Assembly: GCF_040409955.1 (NCBI RefSeq)
Contig: NZ_CP123384.1
Span: 1,656,001-1,720,000 of the forward strand
DNA from: Salipiger sp. H15
GTDB taxonomy: Bacteria > Pseudomonadota > Alphaproteobacteria > Rhodobacterales > Rhodobacteraceae
DNA: 64,000 bases
Direction: 5' to 3'
In this document: in pieces, positions 17,435-27,552 of the stretch
Layout: each line of letters opens with the position of its first letter
Position numbering within the stretch: position 1 is the first letter of the stretch
Notes under the pieces: generated by a model
The model's input: the letters and a program-made list of their open reading frames with translations, nothing else
Databases searched by the model: none
What the model was told of the DNA's origin: nothing
Translations under genes and position numbers: made by a program

Positions 17435-18277
17435 ATGCCGAGATCTTCCGAGAACCGGAACGCCCGCACCCCTTACCGCAGCCTGTTCATCTCCGACCTG
17501 CACCTCGGGGCGCGTGCCTGCCGCGCCGGTCCGATCCTCGACTTCCTGCGCGGGGTGGAGGCCGAGACCATCTACCTCGTCGGCGACATCTTCGACCTCT
17601 GGCACGGCGGGCGGCTGCACTGGGCGGCGGCGCATGACGCGATCATGGCCGAGCTGAGGGCGCGGGCGAAGACGGGCACGCGGGTCGTCTACCTGCCCGG
17701 CAACCACGATGCCCGGATGCGCGCGCCGGGCGCCGCGATCGAGGGCTGGGAGCTGCGCGAGGCGGTGATCCACCGGGCGGCGGACGGGCGGCGCTACCTC
17801 GTGCTGCACGGCGACCAGTGCGACCCGCGCATCCTGCGCTGGCACTTCATGACCCGGCTCGGCAGCCGCGCGGATGCACTTCTGCGGCAGCTCGACGCCT
17901 ACCTGCGCCGCCGCGCCGGGCTGACCGAGTGGGAGCAGAGCTTCGTCGACCGGGTGCTCTCGGCGGCGAACAGCGTGCTGGCCATGGGCGACGGCTTCGA
18001 GCGCAAGCTGACCCGGCTGGCGGGGGCGGCGGGCGCCATGGGGGTGATCTGCGGCCATTCCCACAAGCCCGGCGTGCGCAGCCACGGCGGGCTCGTCTAT
18101 GCCAACTGCGGCGACTGGGTCGACAGCCTGACCGCTCTGGCCGAGGATTTCGACGGGCGCATGCGCCTGCTGAGCTACGAGCGCGCGCCGCTGCCCGCGG
18201 CGCTGCCGCGTCCGGCGGCCCCGGCACGCCCGGCAGAGGGCAAGACCGACGGCGCGCTGGCGGAAGGGGTGATGTGA
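17435..18277 (+). CDS. LpxH/PlcP-like metallophosphoesterase
   Basis: 280 residues from the ATG at 17435, preceded by GAAGGA; an in-frame GTG at 17417 is possible. All calcineurin-type metal motifs are present: DLHLG near residue 22, GDIFDLW near 50, GNHD near 90, HGDQCD near 128 and GHSHKP near 208. LpxH-type enzymes cleave UDP-diacylglucosamine, but alphaproteobacteria normally use LpxI for that step. The PlcP phospholipases of Sinorhizobium and marine roseobacters carry the same annotation and open a lipid-remodelling operon with a glycosyltransferase. The GT21 gene directly downstream, overlapping by one base, favours the PlcP reading. Confidence 0.85.
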   Translation: MPRSSENRNARTPYRSLFISDLHLGARACRAGPILDFLRGVEAETIYLVGDIFDLWHGGRLHWAAAHDAIMAELRARAKTGTRVVYLPGNHDARMRAPGAAIEGWELREAVIHRAADGRRYLVLHGDQCDPRILRWHFMTRLGSRADALLRQLDAYLRRRAGLTEWEQSFVDRVLSAANSVLAMGDGFERKLTRLAGAAGAMGVICGHSHKPGVRSHGGLVYANCGDWVDSLTALAEDFDGRMRLLSYERAPLPAALPRPAAPARPAEGKTDGALAEGVM

Positions 18278-19410
18278 TGATCCTGGTCCTTGCGCTGCTC
18301 ATCCTCGTGCCGCTGGCGCTCCACCTTGCCAGCGCGGCGCTTGCCGGCTGGCGCTACGTCGTGCCGGAACCGCGCGGCGCGGCGGGGCCGAGGCCCTTCC
18401 TGTCGCTGATCCGGCCGGTCTGCGGGCTCGACGCCTTCGACGAGGAGACGCTGCGCTCGTCCTTCCGGCAGGCCTATCCCGCCTACGAGGTGATCTTCTG
18501 CGCCGCGCGCGAGGAGGATGCCGCCGTGCCGCTGGTGCGCCGGCTCATCGCCGAGCACCCGCACGTTCCGGCGCGGCTGCTGATCGGCGAGACGCGGCTG
18601 ACCGGCAACCCGAAGCTCAACAACCTGCTGAAGGGCGTCGAGGCGGCGCAGAGCGACGGGCTGGTGATGACCGACAGCAACCTGCTGCTCGACCGCGACT
18701 ACCTGGGCCGGCTGGTGCAGACCTGGCGCGACGACACCGGGCTTGTCTCGGCGCCGCCCGTGGGCAGCCGTCCGGGGAACTTCTGGGGGGCGGTGGAATG
18801 CGCCTTCCTCAACGGCTCGCAGGGGCGCTGGCAGCTGGCGGCGGACAGCGTCGGGCTCGGCTTCGCGCAGGGCAAGACGCTGTTCTGGAAACGCGCGGTG
18901 CTCGAGGCCGGAGGCGGGCTCGAGGCGCTCGGGCGCAACCTTGCCGAGGACGTGGCCTCGACCAAGTTGGTGCGCGAGCAGGGGCTGAAGGTGCGGCTGG
19001 CGCGGCGGCTCTTCGCGCAGCCGATCGGCCGCCGCGGGGCGCGGGCGGTCTGGGACCGGCAGCTGCGCTGGTCGCGGGTGCGGCGCGATGGGTTCCCGGC
19101 GCTCTTCGTCGGCGAGATCGCGCAGGGCCCGCTGCTGCCGATGATCGGGCTGGCGGGGCTGGTGTCGGCAGGCGTGCTCGGCGGCTGGCTGCTGCCGTTG
19201 CTGCCGCTCGCATGGTACGGCGCGGAATGGGCGCTCTGCCGCGTCGCGGGCTGGCCCGCCGGGCCGCGGGATATTGGCGCCATGCTGGTGCGCGACCTCT
19301 TGCTCCCGGCGATCTGGGTGGCCACATGGGCAGGGCGCGGCATCTCCTGGCGCGGAACGGACATGGCTCCGGGCAGCACATCGAAGGCGGCTGCGGGGCC
19401 CGCGGAGTAG
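18277..19410 (+). CDS. GT21-family lipid glycosyltransferase (ceramide glucosyltransferase-like)
   Basis: 377 residues. An N-terminal membrane anchor (LVLALLILVPLALHL) is followed by a GT-A domain with the GT21 signatures: NPKLNNLLK near residue 109, MTDSNLLL near 128, EDVASTKL near 226 and RQLRWSRVRR near 263, the last being the (Q/R)xxRW motif. Two or three C-terminal hydrophobic segments follow. GT21 enzymes of Agrobacterium and Mesorhizobium transfer sugars to diacylglycerol or ceramide. The start ATG overlaps the preceding TGA. With the upstream phosphoesterase it would make phosphate-free glycolipids; acceptor and sugar are inferred. Confidence 0.88.
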   Translation: MILVLALLILVPLALHLASAALAGWRYVVPEPRGAAGPRPFLSLIRPVCGLDAFDEETLRSSFRQAYPAYEVIFCAAREEDAAVPLVRRLIAEHPHVPARLLIGETRLTGNPKLNNLLKGVEAAQSDGLVMTDSNLLLDRDYLGRLVQTWRDDTGLVSAPPVGSRPGNFWGAVECAFLNGSQGRWQLAADSVGLGFAQGKTLFWKRAVLEAGGGLEALGRNLAEDVASTKLVREQGLKVRLARRLFAQPIGRRGARAVWDRQLRWSRVRRDGFPALFVGEIAQGPLLPMIGLAGLVSAGVLGGWLLPLLPLAWYGAEWALCRVAGWPAGPRDIGAMLVRDLLLPAIWVATWAGRGISWRGTDMAPGSTSKAAAGPAE

Positions 19411-19414
19411 GACC

Positions 19415-20023
19415 TTGATCGGACTGGAAACGGTAACCGCCCTCATCGCCAAGGAAGGCCTGGCGATCCTCGCCCCCATCGCCATGCTCGAGGGGCCGAT
19501 CGTCACGGTGATCGCCGCCTGGCTGGCGAGCCGTGGCCTGCTCGACATCCTCAGCGTGACGATCGTGGTGATCGCCGCCGACGTGGTGGGGGACATGCTC
19601 TACTACGCCATCGGCCGCTGGGGGCTGAACCGGCTGCCGCAGCCCTGGCTGATGAAGATGGGGCTGAACCGGGCGCGGCTCGCGGCGCTGGCGGGGCATT
19701 TCCACCACAAGGGCGGGCGCACGCTGGTGATCGGCAAGATCACCCACAGCGCCGGGGCGCCGATCCTCGTGGCGGCCGGGCTGGCAAAGATGCCGATCTG
19801 GCGCTTCTTCTGGGTCAACACGCTGGCCACCATCCCCAAGAGCCTGTTCTTCGTCGCGCTCGGCTACACGCTTGGCTCGGCCTACAGCCAGATCGACAAC
19901 TGGATCGCCCGCGCCTCGCTGGTTCTGCTGGGCGGGCTGGTGCTTTTCGGCGCGGCCTGGGTGCTGCGCCGGGGGATGAAGGGCGGGCTGAAGACGGGCC
20001 TGAAGCTGGGAGGCAAGCCGTGA
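19415..20023 (+). CDS. DedA-family membrane protein
   Basis: 202 residues from a TTG start placed behind GGAGTAGGACC; the frame is open upstream but overlaps the GT21 gene. The DedA/SNARE-associated pattern is visible: EGPIVTVIAAWLA, GDMLYYAIGRWG, then FHHKGGRTLVIGKITHSAG near residue 95 and the helix FFWVNTLATIPKS. DedA proteins of this class scramble or recycle lipid carriers such as undecaprenyl phosphate. Its place between two glycosyltransferases suggests handling of a lipid intermediate. Confidence 0.85.
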   Translation: MIGLETVTALIAKEGLAILAPIAMLEGPIVTVIAAWLASRGLLDILSVTIVVIAADVVGDMLYYAIGRWGLNRLPQPWLMKMGLNRARLAALAGHFHHKGGRTLVIGKITHSAGAPILVAAGLAKMPIWRFFWVNTLATIPKSLFFVALGYTLGSAYSQIDNWIARASLVLLGGLVLFGAAWVLRRGMKGGLKTGLKLGGKP

Positions 20024-20721
20024 GCCCGAGCACGCTCAGCTGCATCATACCCGCCTACAACGAGGCGCCGCGCATCGCCGCGGTGCTGGCGGCAGTGCTC
20101 GATCATCCGCTGATCGCCGAGGTGGTGGTGGTGGACGACGGGTCGTCCGACGGCACCGCCGGCGTGGCCGAGGCCGCGGGGCAGGGCCACCCGAAGCTGC
20201 GCGTGCTGCGCCAGCCGGTGAACGGCGGCAAGACCCGCGCCGTTGCCCGCGGCATCGCCGAGGCGCGCGGGGCGCATGTGCTGCTGCTCGACAGCGATCT
20301 CATCGGGCTGGACGCCGGGCACCTCTCGGCGCTGGCGGCGCCGGTGCTCGAGGGGCGCGCCGATGCCGCGATGAGCCTGCGCCGCAATGCGCCGCTGCTC
20401 TGGCGGCTGATCGGGATCGACTACATTTCGGGCGAGCGGGTGATGCCGCGCGCGGTGCTCGCCGCGCAGATGGAGGCGCTGGAGGCGCTGCCGCGCTTCG
20501 GGCTCGAGGTCTTCATGAACCGGCTCTGGATCGAGGCCGGGCTGCGCGTCGCCGTGGTGCGCTGGCCCGAGGTCGAAAGCCCGTGGAAGCACGACAAGCG
20601 CGGCGGCCGGATCGCCGGGCTGCGCGCCGACCTTGCGATGATGGGCGACATCTTCCGCACCGTGCCGCCGGCCGAGACGCTCCGGCAGGTGCTGACCCTG
20701 CGCGCGCGGCGGGTTTCCTGA
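20020..20721 (+). CDS. Family 2 glycosyltransferase
   Basis: 233 residues starting at GTG in the overlap GTGA. A soluble GT-A domain: IIPAYNEAPRI at residue 9, VVVDDGSSDGT near 38, GGKTRAVARG near 67 and the DSD metal motif (LLLDSDLIGLD) near 90. It resembles dolichyl-phosphate-mannose-synthase-like GT2 enzymes but lacks their membrane anchors. The late region (WPEVESPWKHDKRGG) suggests a distinct subgroup. It overlaps dedA by four bases and so is translationally coupled. Donor and acceptor unknown. Confidence 0.85.
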   Translation: MSPSTLSCIIPAYNEAPRIAAVLAAVLDHPLIAEVVVVDDGSSDGTAGVAEAAGQGHPKLRVLRQPVNGGKTRAVARGIAEARGAHVLLLDSDLIGLDAGHLSALAAPVLEGRADAAMSLRRNAPLLWRLIGIDYISGERVMPRAVLAAQMEALEALPRFGLEVFMNRLWIEAGLRVAVVRWPEVESPWKHDKRGGRIAGLRADLAMMGDIFRTVPPAETLRQVLTLRARRVS

Positions 20722-20768
20722 CCCGCGCGGCTTGATCGCCGCGCGGCGCCGGTCCAAGACTTGCCGCC

Positions 20769-21374
20769 ATGATCGACGCATATCTTCTGCCGCTGCAGCG
20801 CCGCCTTCTGCACCCCGCCGCCGCCGCGCTGCACCGCGCCGGGGTCCGGGCCGACCACGTGACGCTGGCGGGCTTCGCCTGCGGGCTGGCGGCGGCGGCC
20901 GCCGCGGCCTGCGGGGCTTACGGGCTGGCGCTGGCGGGGTTGGCCGCGAACCGGCTGGCCGACGGGCTCGACGGCGAGATCGCGCGGCGGGCGGGGCCGA
21001 CGGACCGCGGCGCCTTCCTCGACATCGCGCTCGACTTCCTCTTCTACGCGCTCTTCCCGCTCGGCTTCGCACTGGCCGACCCGGGAGCGAATGCGCTGCC
21101 GGCGGCGGCGCTGATCGCCAGCTTCATCGGCACGGGCTCGTCCTTCCTTGCCTTCTCGCTGATCGCCGAGCGGCGCGGCATGACGGCGGCGGACTACCCG
21201 AGCAAGGGCATCTACTACCTTGGCGGGCTGACCGAAGGGGCGGAGACCATCGCGCTCTTCGCGGCCTTCTGCCTCTTCCCCGGGGCCTTCGCGCCGCTCG
21301 CGTGGCTCTTTGCCGGGGCCTGCGCGCTGACCACGGCGACGCGCCTGATGGCGGGCTGGCGGCTGTTCCGCTGA
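20769..21374 (+). CDS. CDP-alcohol phosphatidyltransferase family protein
   Basis: 201 residues with about five to six membrane segments. The CDP-alcohol phosphotransferase motif is intact: LADGLDGEIARR followed by GAFLDIALD (DG-x2-D/A-R ... G-x3-D-x3-D) at residues about 63-90. These enzymes move a phosphoalcohol from CDP-alcohol to an acceptor, making phospholipid headgroups. It is the last gene of the lipid cluster, 47 bases after the GT2 gene. The specific alcohol cannot be told. Confidence 0.88.
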   Translation: MIDAYLLPLQRRLLHPAAAALHRAGVRADHVTLAGFACGLAAAAAAACGAYGLALAGLAANRLADGLDGEIARRAGPTDRGAFLDIALDFLFYALFPLGFALADPGANALPAAALIASFIGTGSSFLAFSLIAERRGMTAADYPSKGIYYLGGLTEGAETIALFAAFCLFPGAFAPLAWLFAGACALTTATRLMAGWRLFR

Positions 21375-21401
21375 CCGGCGCGGCCCTGCCTCCGGCCAAG
21401 C

Positions 21402-21433
21402 AAAAGGGGCGGTCCCGTTCGGGCCGCCCCTTC
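21402..21433. terminator. Bidirectional terminator between the lipid cluster and the cold-shock gene
   Basis: AAGGGGCGG and CCGCCCCTT arms around a CCCG-TTCGGG centre, with A-rich and T-bearing flanks. It lies between convergent genes and can serve both. Confidence 0.75.
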
Positions 21434-21468
21434 GCGTTGCGGGGGGTGTCCCCCGCGAATTCCGGTGC

Positions 21469-21675
21469 TCAGGCGAGCTGGATGTTCACGGCGCTTTCGC
21501 GGCCGTCACGGCCAGCCTGCAGCTCGTAGGTCACCTTCTGGTTGTCGGCGAGGCCGGTGAGGCCCGAACGCTCGACTGCAGAGATGTGGACGAAAACGTC
21601 CTTGGAGCCGCCATCGGGAGCGATGAAGCCATAACCCTTGGTGGTGTTGAACCACTTCACGGTGCCAGTTGCCAT
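21469..21675 (-). CDS. Cold-shock protein (CspA family)
   Basis: 68 residues, a single cold-shock domain with both RNA-binding motifs: KGYGFI (RNP1, residue 13) and VFVHI (RNP2, residue 27). The N-terminus is the typical MATGTVKWFN. It acts as an RNA chaperone. The long non-coding stretch upstream could hold the structured leader common to csp mRNAs. Confidence 0.95.
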   Translation of the reverse strand: MATGTVKWFNTTKGYGFIAPDGGSKDVFVHISAVERSGLTGLADNQKVTYELQAGRDGRESAVNIQLA

Positions 21676-22124
21676 GGGATAAACCCCTTCCTGTCTGTGC
21701 GCTGCCCACGGAACTGTGGCAGCCCGGCGTAGAAACGTCTGTATCGATAGACTGCGTGCCGGGAAGGAACTGGGTCGTCGAATAGAAGCCTAGGCGGAAG
21801 GTAAAATGGCACGAATTGCCCCGAAATTCAAGGCGATTCGCGGAAAGGGCGGTGGGGCGCCCTCACCACCCACACAAAATAGTCGCTATTGGCGTCAAGG
21901 GCTTGGCCGAGAATCGCGGGCGACTCGCGGGGGCGGCGGGCCCGGATCGGCGCGTTCGGCGGCATCCCGGGGCCGGTGCGGTGTGCCAGCAGCCTCATGA
22001 ACTGCAGGGCAGGAGGCCCGCGCGAGACGGGGCACCCGGCAGGCCCGGCTTGGCCCAACGCGCTGCGCTCTTGCGAACCGCCCGACCTTTCGGCAACCCT
22101 GTCGCGGGAACAGGGAGAAACGTG
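21676..22124. other. Intergenic region between divergent csp and DUF2938 genes
   Basis: About 450 bases. The part next to csp (21676-21806) probably holds its promoter and 5' leader; GCACGGCA-type short inverted pieces are present but I cannot fold them reliably. The rest has open frames of arginine/glycine-rich random composition on both strands and no family I recognise. Confidence 0.4.
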
Positions 22125-22601
22125 ATGCAGCAGGTACTTGTCGGGATCGCCATGGGGCTCGGGGGAACCATCGCCATGGACCTGTGGCAGCTCTTGCTGC
22201 ACCTCGTGCTGGGCTATCCGAAACCCGCCTGGCGCAACCAGGGACGCTGGGTGGTGCGGGCGCTGGGGGGCAAGGTCTTTCACGACGACATCACCGCGAC
22301 CCCGCCGATCCCGAACGAGAGCGCCATAGGCTGGAGCTTCCACTACGCGGTGGGCATCGCCTACGGGGTGATCTTCATGCTGCTGGCCGGGCCGGGCTGG
22401 CTGGCGGAGCCGCGCTTCGCCCCGCTCTGGGCCTTCGCGCTGGTCACCATCGCGGCGGGATGGTTCCTGATGCAGCCGGGCATGGGGCTGGGCCGGGCCC
22501 TGTCGAAAACGCCCACCCCCTGGAAGGGGCGGGCGCTGGGTCTGATTGCCCACACCGTCTTCGGTCTCGGCATGTGGGCGGTGGCGATGCTCGCCACCTG
22601 A
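22125..22601 (+). CDS. DUF2938-family membrane protein
   Basis: 158 residues from ATG at 22125 (an adjacent GTG at 22122 is in frame) behind CAGGGAGAAAC. Four hydrophobic segments; conserved pieces include GLGGTIAMDLWQLLL at residue 11 and IGWSFHYAVGIAYG near 68. The longer open frame upstream has a different, arginine-rich composition and is not likely coding. Function of the family is unknown. Confidence 0.8.
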   Translation: MQQVLVGIAMGLGGTIAMDLWQLLLHLVLGYPKPAWRNQGRWVVRALGGKVFHDDITATPPIPNESAIGWSFHYAVGIAYGVIFMLLAGPGWLAEPRFAPLWAFALVTIAAGWFLMQPGMGLGRALSKTPTPWKGRALGLIAHTVFGLGMWAVAMLAT

Positions 22602-22604
22602 GCG

Positions 22605-22706
22605 TCAGATCATCGCCCAGTCGGTGAAGCGGAAGTCGGGCTTCTGCTCGGGCTCCGGCTGCTTGCCGGCCGTCTGGCGGGATTTCTGTGCGGACTGCAT
22701 GCTCAT
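22605..22706 (-). CDS. Possible 33-residue peptide
   Basis: An ATG-to-TGA frame encodes MSMQSAQKSR, a Gln/Pro/Glu-rich middle and the end FRFTDWAMI. A weak GAAGAG ribosome site is present. The hydrophilic, non-arginine-rich composition is unlike the random frames of this GC-rich DNA, and the frame fills the gap between DUF2938 and ettA. I recognise no family. Confidence 0.4.
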   Translation of the reverse strand: MSMQSAQKSRQTAGKQPEPEQKPDFRFTDWAMI

Positions 22707-22796
22707 TTCGAACTCTTCAGAATTTGCTGTTCACGCGGGCGGCGCGACATGACGTGCCCCCGCGGCGGGGCAGGTAATCCCGCCGCGCCGGAAACG

Positions 22797-22827
22797 AAAG
22801 ACCCCACGCACGGTCAAGTGCGTGGGG
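22797..22827 (-). terminator. Rho-independent terminator of ettA
   Basis: A perfect ten-base stem (CCCCACGCAC / GTGCGTGGGG) with a six-base loop, followed on the minus strand by TCTTTCG. Confidence 0.85.
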
Positions 22828-22864
22828 CTGATCGCTTCGTGAACGAAGAGCGGCGGAAACCGGC

Positions 22865-24520
<1,656 letters not shown>

Positions 24521-24703
24521 CGGTTCCTCCGGTGAAAAAGCTTTGCGGGCGTGTATGGCACCGCGAGGGGGGAAAGCAAATGCCTTGTTTTCCGGGATCC
24601 CGCGTGCCCCGCGGACAGCCGCGGACGGGGCCGGGAAAATTGCGGTTGAACCCCGCGCGAAATCCTGTGCCTTAGTGCAGACATTCCTGAAGGAAGGGGC
24701 GCA

Positions 24704-25333
24704 ATGCTCTGGAATGCGTACGAGACCGGGTTTCATCTGGCGCCCGGACAGAGGATCGGATTGCTCGGCGGATCGTTCGACCCGCCGCACGAAGGCCATG
24801 TCCGCATCACGCTCGAGGCGCTGAAACGCTTCCGGCTCGACCGCGTCATCTGGCTGGTCAGTCCCGGCAATCCGCTGAAGGTCCAGGGCCCCGCGCCGCT
24901 GGAGGAGCGCATCGCCGCCGCGCGCGCGCTGATGCGCCATCCGCGGGTGATGGTCAGCGGCTTCGAGGCGCTGGCGGGCACCCGCCACACCGCCCGCACG
25001 CTGGCGCTGCTGCAGAAGCGTCACCCCGGCGTGCGCTTCGTGTGGCTGATGGGGGCCGACAACCTTGCGCAACTGCACCGCTGGGAGGACTGGCAGGAGA
25101 TCATGCACCGCGTGCCCGTGGGCGTGCTGGCCCGGCCCGGCAGCCGCCTCGCGGCGCGCGAGTCGGTCGCGGCCTCGGTCTTCCGCCACGCGCGCTTGCC
25201 GAGCAGCGCCGCGCCGCTGCTGCCGCAGAGCGCGCCGCCAAGCTGGTGCTTCGTCAACCTGCCCATGTCGGACCTCAGCTCGACCGAGCTGCGGGCACGG
25301 GCCGGCCGGCGGACCGGCGGAAATGTGAAGTAG
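24704..25333 (+). CDS. nadD: Nicotinate-nucleotide adenylyltransferase
   Basis: 209 residues. The nucleotidyltransferase motif [12 protein letters not shown] is at residue 22 and the second motif appears as [10 protein letters not shown] near 190. The enzyme adenylates nicotinate mononucleotide in NAD synthesis. GAAGGAAGGG precedes the ATG. It is divergent from ettA; a penicillin-binding protein gene follows 53 bases later. rsfS and proA, frequent neighbours of nadD, are absent. Confidence 0.95.
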   Translation: MLWNAYETGFHLAPGQRIGLLGGSFDPPHEGHVRITLEALKRFRLDRVIWLVSPGNPLKVQGPAPLEERIAAARALMRHPRVMVSGFEALAGTRHTARTLALLQKRHPGVRFVWLMGADNLAQLHRWEDWQEIMHRVPVGVLARPGSRLAARESVAASVFRHARLPSSAAPLLPQSAPPSWCFVNLPMSDLSSTELRARAGRRTGGNVK

Positions 25334-25386
25334 CCAATCATTCTGGGTGCTTGCTGCCCCTTGTCCGCATGGGTTAAATCGACATC

Positions 25387-26991
25387 ATGAACCGCGGTCA
25401 GTCTCGTCGTCACTTCCTGCTCTCCCTTGCTGCATCGGGGCTTGCCTCGGCTGCTGCCCCGGCCTTTGCGGAGGCGCTGCAAAGCTCGCCGAGGCCGCGC
25501 GCGCGGGGCGATACCACCGTCAAGGCGCGCGGCGCGCAGGACACGCCCGAGGACCTGATCGCCAAGGCGCGGCTCGGCGACGGGGTGGTCGGCTACGCGG
25601 TGCTCAGCGCCGCCACCGGCAAGCTGCTGGAAAGCCATCGCGGCACGCTGGGCCTGCCGCCCGCGAGCGTCGCCAAGTCGCTGACCGCCGCCTACGGGCT
25701 CGACACGCTGGGGCCCGACTACCGCTTCTCGACCGAGCTCTGGACCACCGGCGCCATCGTCGGCGGCGAGCTCAACGGCGACCTTGTGCTGGTCGGCGGC
25801 GGCGATCCGACGCTGGACACCGACGGTCTCGCCAAGCTGGCGCGCAACCTCGAGGAGGTCGGCATCAAGTCGATCACCGGGCGCTTCATCGTCGATGGCG
25901 GCGTGCTCCCCTTCTCGCCGGTGATCGACACCGAGCAGCCGGTGCACGTGGCCTACAACCCCGCCGTCTCGGGCATCAACCTGAACTACAACCGCGTCAG
26001 CTTCGAATGGGAGCGCAAGGGCGAGGGTTACGATGTCAGCATGCACGCGCCCTCGATGGCGGGGCGGCAGGCCGTGCGCATGGCGCACATGGAGATCGCC
26101 GACCGCGCCGGGCCGATCTACACCTATGCCGACCTCAACAGCCGCGACGAGTGGAGCGTGGCCAAGGGCGCGCTCGGCAAGGACGGCTCGCGCTGGCTGC
26201 CGGTGCGCAAGCCCGAGCTCTACGTGGGCGAGGTGTTCCAGGCGCTGGCCGGATCGCGCGGGCTGCAGCTGCCCGAGCCGGTGATCGAGCACGGCGTCGA
26301 GACGGTGGACTTCATCGGCCGGGTCGAGAGCGAGCCGCTGCACGCGGTGCTCAAGGAGATGCTGAAATACTCGACCAACATCACCGCCGAGCTGGTCGGG
26401 CTCACCGCGACGCGCAAGCGGCTCGGTCATGCCCTGTCGATCCGGCAGTCGGCCGAGGAGATGAACCGCTGGGCGCGCGACACGATGGGGCTGACCCACG
26501 TCGCGATGGTCGACCACTCCGGGCTTGGCGGTGACAGCCGCGTCGCGGCGGCGGACGTGGCCATGGCGGTGCTGCAGGCCGAGCGCCGGCTGCAGCTGAA
26601 GCCGCTGATGAAGTCGATCACCGTGCTCGACAACCGCGGCCGCCCGGTGAAGGGCAATCCGCTCGAGGTCCATGCCAAGACCGGCACGCTCAACTTCGTC
26701 AGCGGGCTCGCGGGCTACGTCGACATGCCGAGCGGGCAGGGGCTGGTCTTCGCGATCTTCTGTGGCGACGTGCCCCGGCGCGACGCCATCCCCATCGAGG
26801 AGCGCGAGCGCCCGCCGGGGATGATGGAGTGGAACACCCGCGCCAAGATGCTGCAGCAGGACCTGATCCGGCGCTGGAGCGACCTCTTCCCCGATGGCAC
26901 CGGCCCCGAGGCGGTGGCGGCGTCGAGCGTGACGCCCGCCGCGCAGACCTCGACGGGCGCCATGGCCTTCACGGAAACCGCGGAGCCCTGA
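25387..26991 (+). CDS. dacB: D-alanyl-D-alanine carboxypeptidase/endopeptidase (PBP4, DacB type)
   Basis: 534 residues. The N-terminus has a twin-arginine-like signal (SRRHFLLSL, then LAASGLASAAAPAFA). The three serine penicillin-recognition motifs are present: SVAK at Ser94, STN in KYSTNITAE near 322 and KTG in HAKTGTLNF near 425. PBP4 enzymes cut D-Ala-D-Ala ends and peptide cross-links in the periplasm. A C-terminal tail rich in Ala/Thr extends past the catalytic region. Export by Tat rather than Sec is an inference from the RR motif. Confidence 0.92.
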   Translation: MNRGQSRRHFLLSLAASGLASAAAPAFAEALQSSPRPRARGDTTVKARGAQDTPEDLIAKARLGDGVVGYAVLSAATGKLLESHRGTLGLPPASVAKSLTAAYGLDTLGPDYRFSTELWTTGAIVGGELNGDLVLVGGGDPTLDTDGLAKLARNLEEVGIKSITGRFIVDGGVLPFSPVIDTEQPVHVAYNPAVSGINLNYNRVSFEWERKGEGYDVSMHAPSMAGRQAVRMAHMEIADRAGPIYTYADLNSRDEWSVAKGALGKDGSRWLPVRKPELYVGEVFQALAGSRGLQLPEPVIEHGVETVDFIGRVESEPLHAVLKEMLKYSTNITAELVGLTATRKRLGHALSIRQSAEEMNRWARDTMGLTHVAMVDHSGLGGDSRVAAADVAMAVLQAERRLQLKPLMKSITVLDNRGRPVKGNPLEVHAKTGTLNFVSGLAGYVDMPSGQGLVFAIFCGDVPRRDAIPIEERERPPGMMEWNTRAKMLQQDLIRRWSDLFPDGTGPEAVAASSVTPAAQTSTGAMAFTETAEP

Positions 26992-27006
26992 CGCCCGAAA
27001 GGCGCG

Positions 27007-27432
27007 TCAGGCGCGCAGGTGACGGGCGCGGGCACCGCGCTCGATTGCGGCGGCGTGCAGGCGGTCGATGTTCAGCTCGTAGCGGATTTCCTCGAGCAGG
27101 CGCAGCTCCTCGTCGCGCAGCGTGCCGTCGGCGGCGGCCACGTCGCAGGCCAGCGCATAGGCGGTCTCGTTCAGCCGCTCGGGCAGGTTGTCGCGCAGCA
27201 GGCCGAAGAGCGCGTCGAGCCCGTCCTCCTGTTCGAAGAGGTCGAAGACGAGATCGGTGATCACGCGCATCCGGTCGATGTCATAGTCGCTGAAGATCGG
27301 CAGCATGTTGACTGCGGATTCGATCTTCACCAGCTCGGCGGTGCGCATGTTCTCGTCCGAGGCCGAGACGGCGATCATCAGCGCGACGAGGCAATCTTGC
27401 GGCGTCAGCGGGTGCGGGGCGGCTTCGGACAC
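27007..27432 (-). CDS. TerB-like helical protein
   Basis: 141 residues, all-helical. The TerB/DjlA-N pattern is visible in ALMIAVSASDENMRTAELVKI and again in ACDVAAADGTLRDEELRLLEEI near residue 95, with acidic residues likely to bind a metal. Although such domains are called tellurite-resistance, no ter genes are nearby. It lies convergent to dacB and divergent from lysK. Function unassigned. Confidence 0.82.
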   Translation of the reverse strand: MSEAAPHPLTPQDCLVALMIAVSASDENMRTAELVKIESAVNMLPIFSDYDIDRMRVITDLVFDLFEQEDGLDALFGLLRDNLPERLNETAYALACDVAAADGTLRDEELRLLEEIRYELNIDRLHAAAIERGARARHLRA

Positions 27433-27552
27433 TGGAACACTCCGGAAAAATCATGCTACCGGCAATTTATTGACCCCGTGCCCCGCCTGCAATAGGACGC
27501 GGGCGCACTGCCCCGTGAACAGGGGCGTTTCTTCCCTAAGGAGTGTTTCCTC

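Noticed and set aside
17435..18277. Calling this gene lpxH of lipid A synthesis
   Set aside because: Motifs alone cannot tell LpxH from PlcP. Context with a GT21 gene and the usual use of LpxI in alphaproteobacteria argue against it.
21806..22000. A 64-codon frame upstream of the DUF2938 gene
   Set aside because: Arg/Gly/Ser-rich composition typical of random frames at this GC; no ribosome site.
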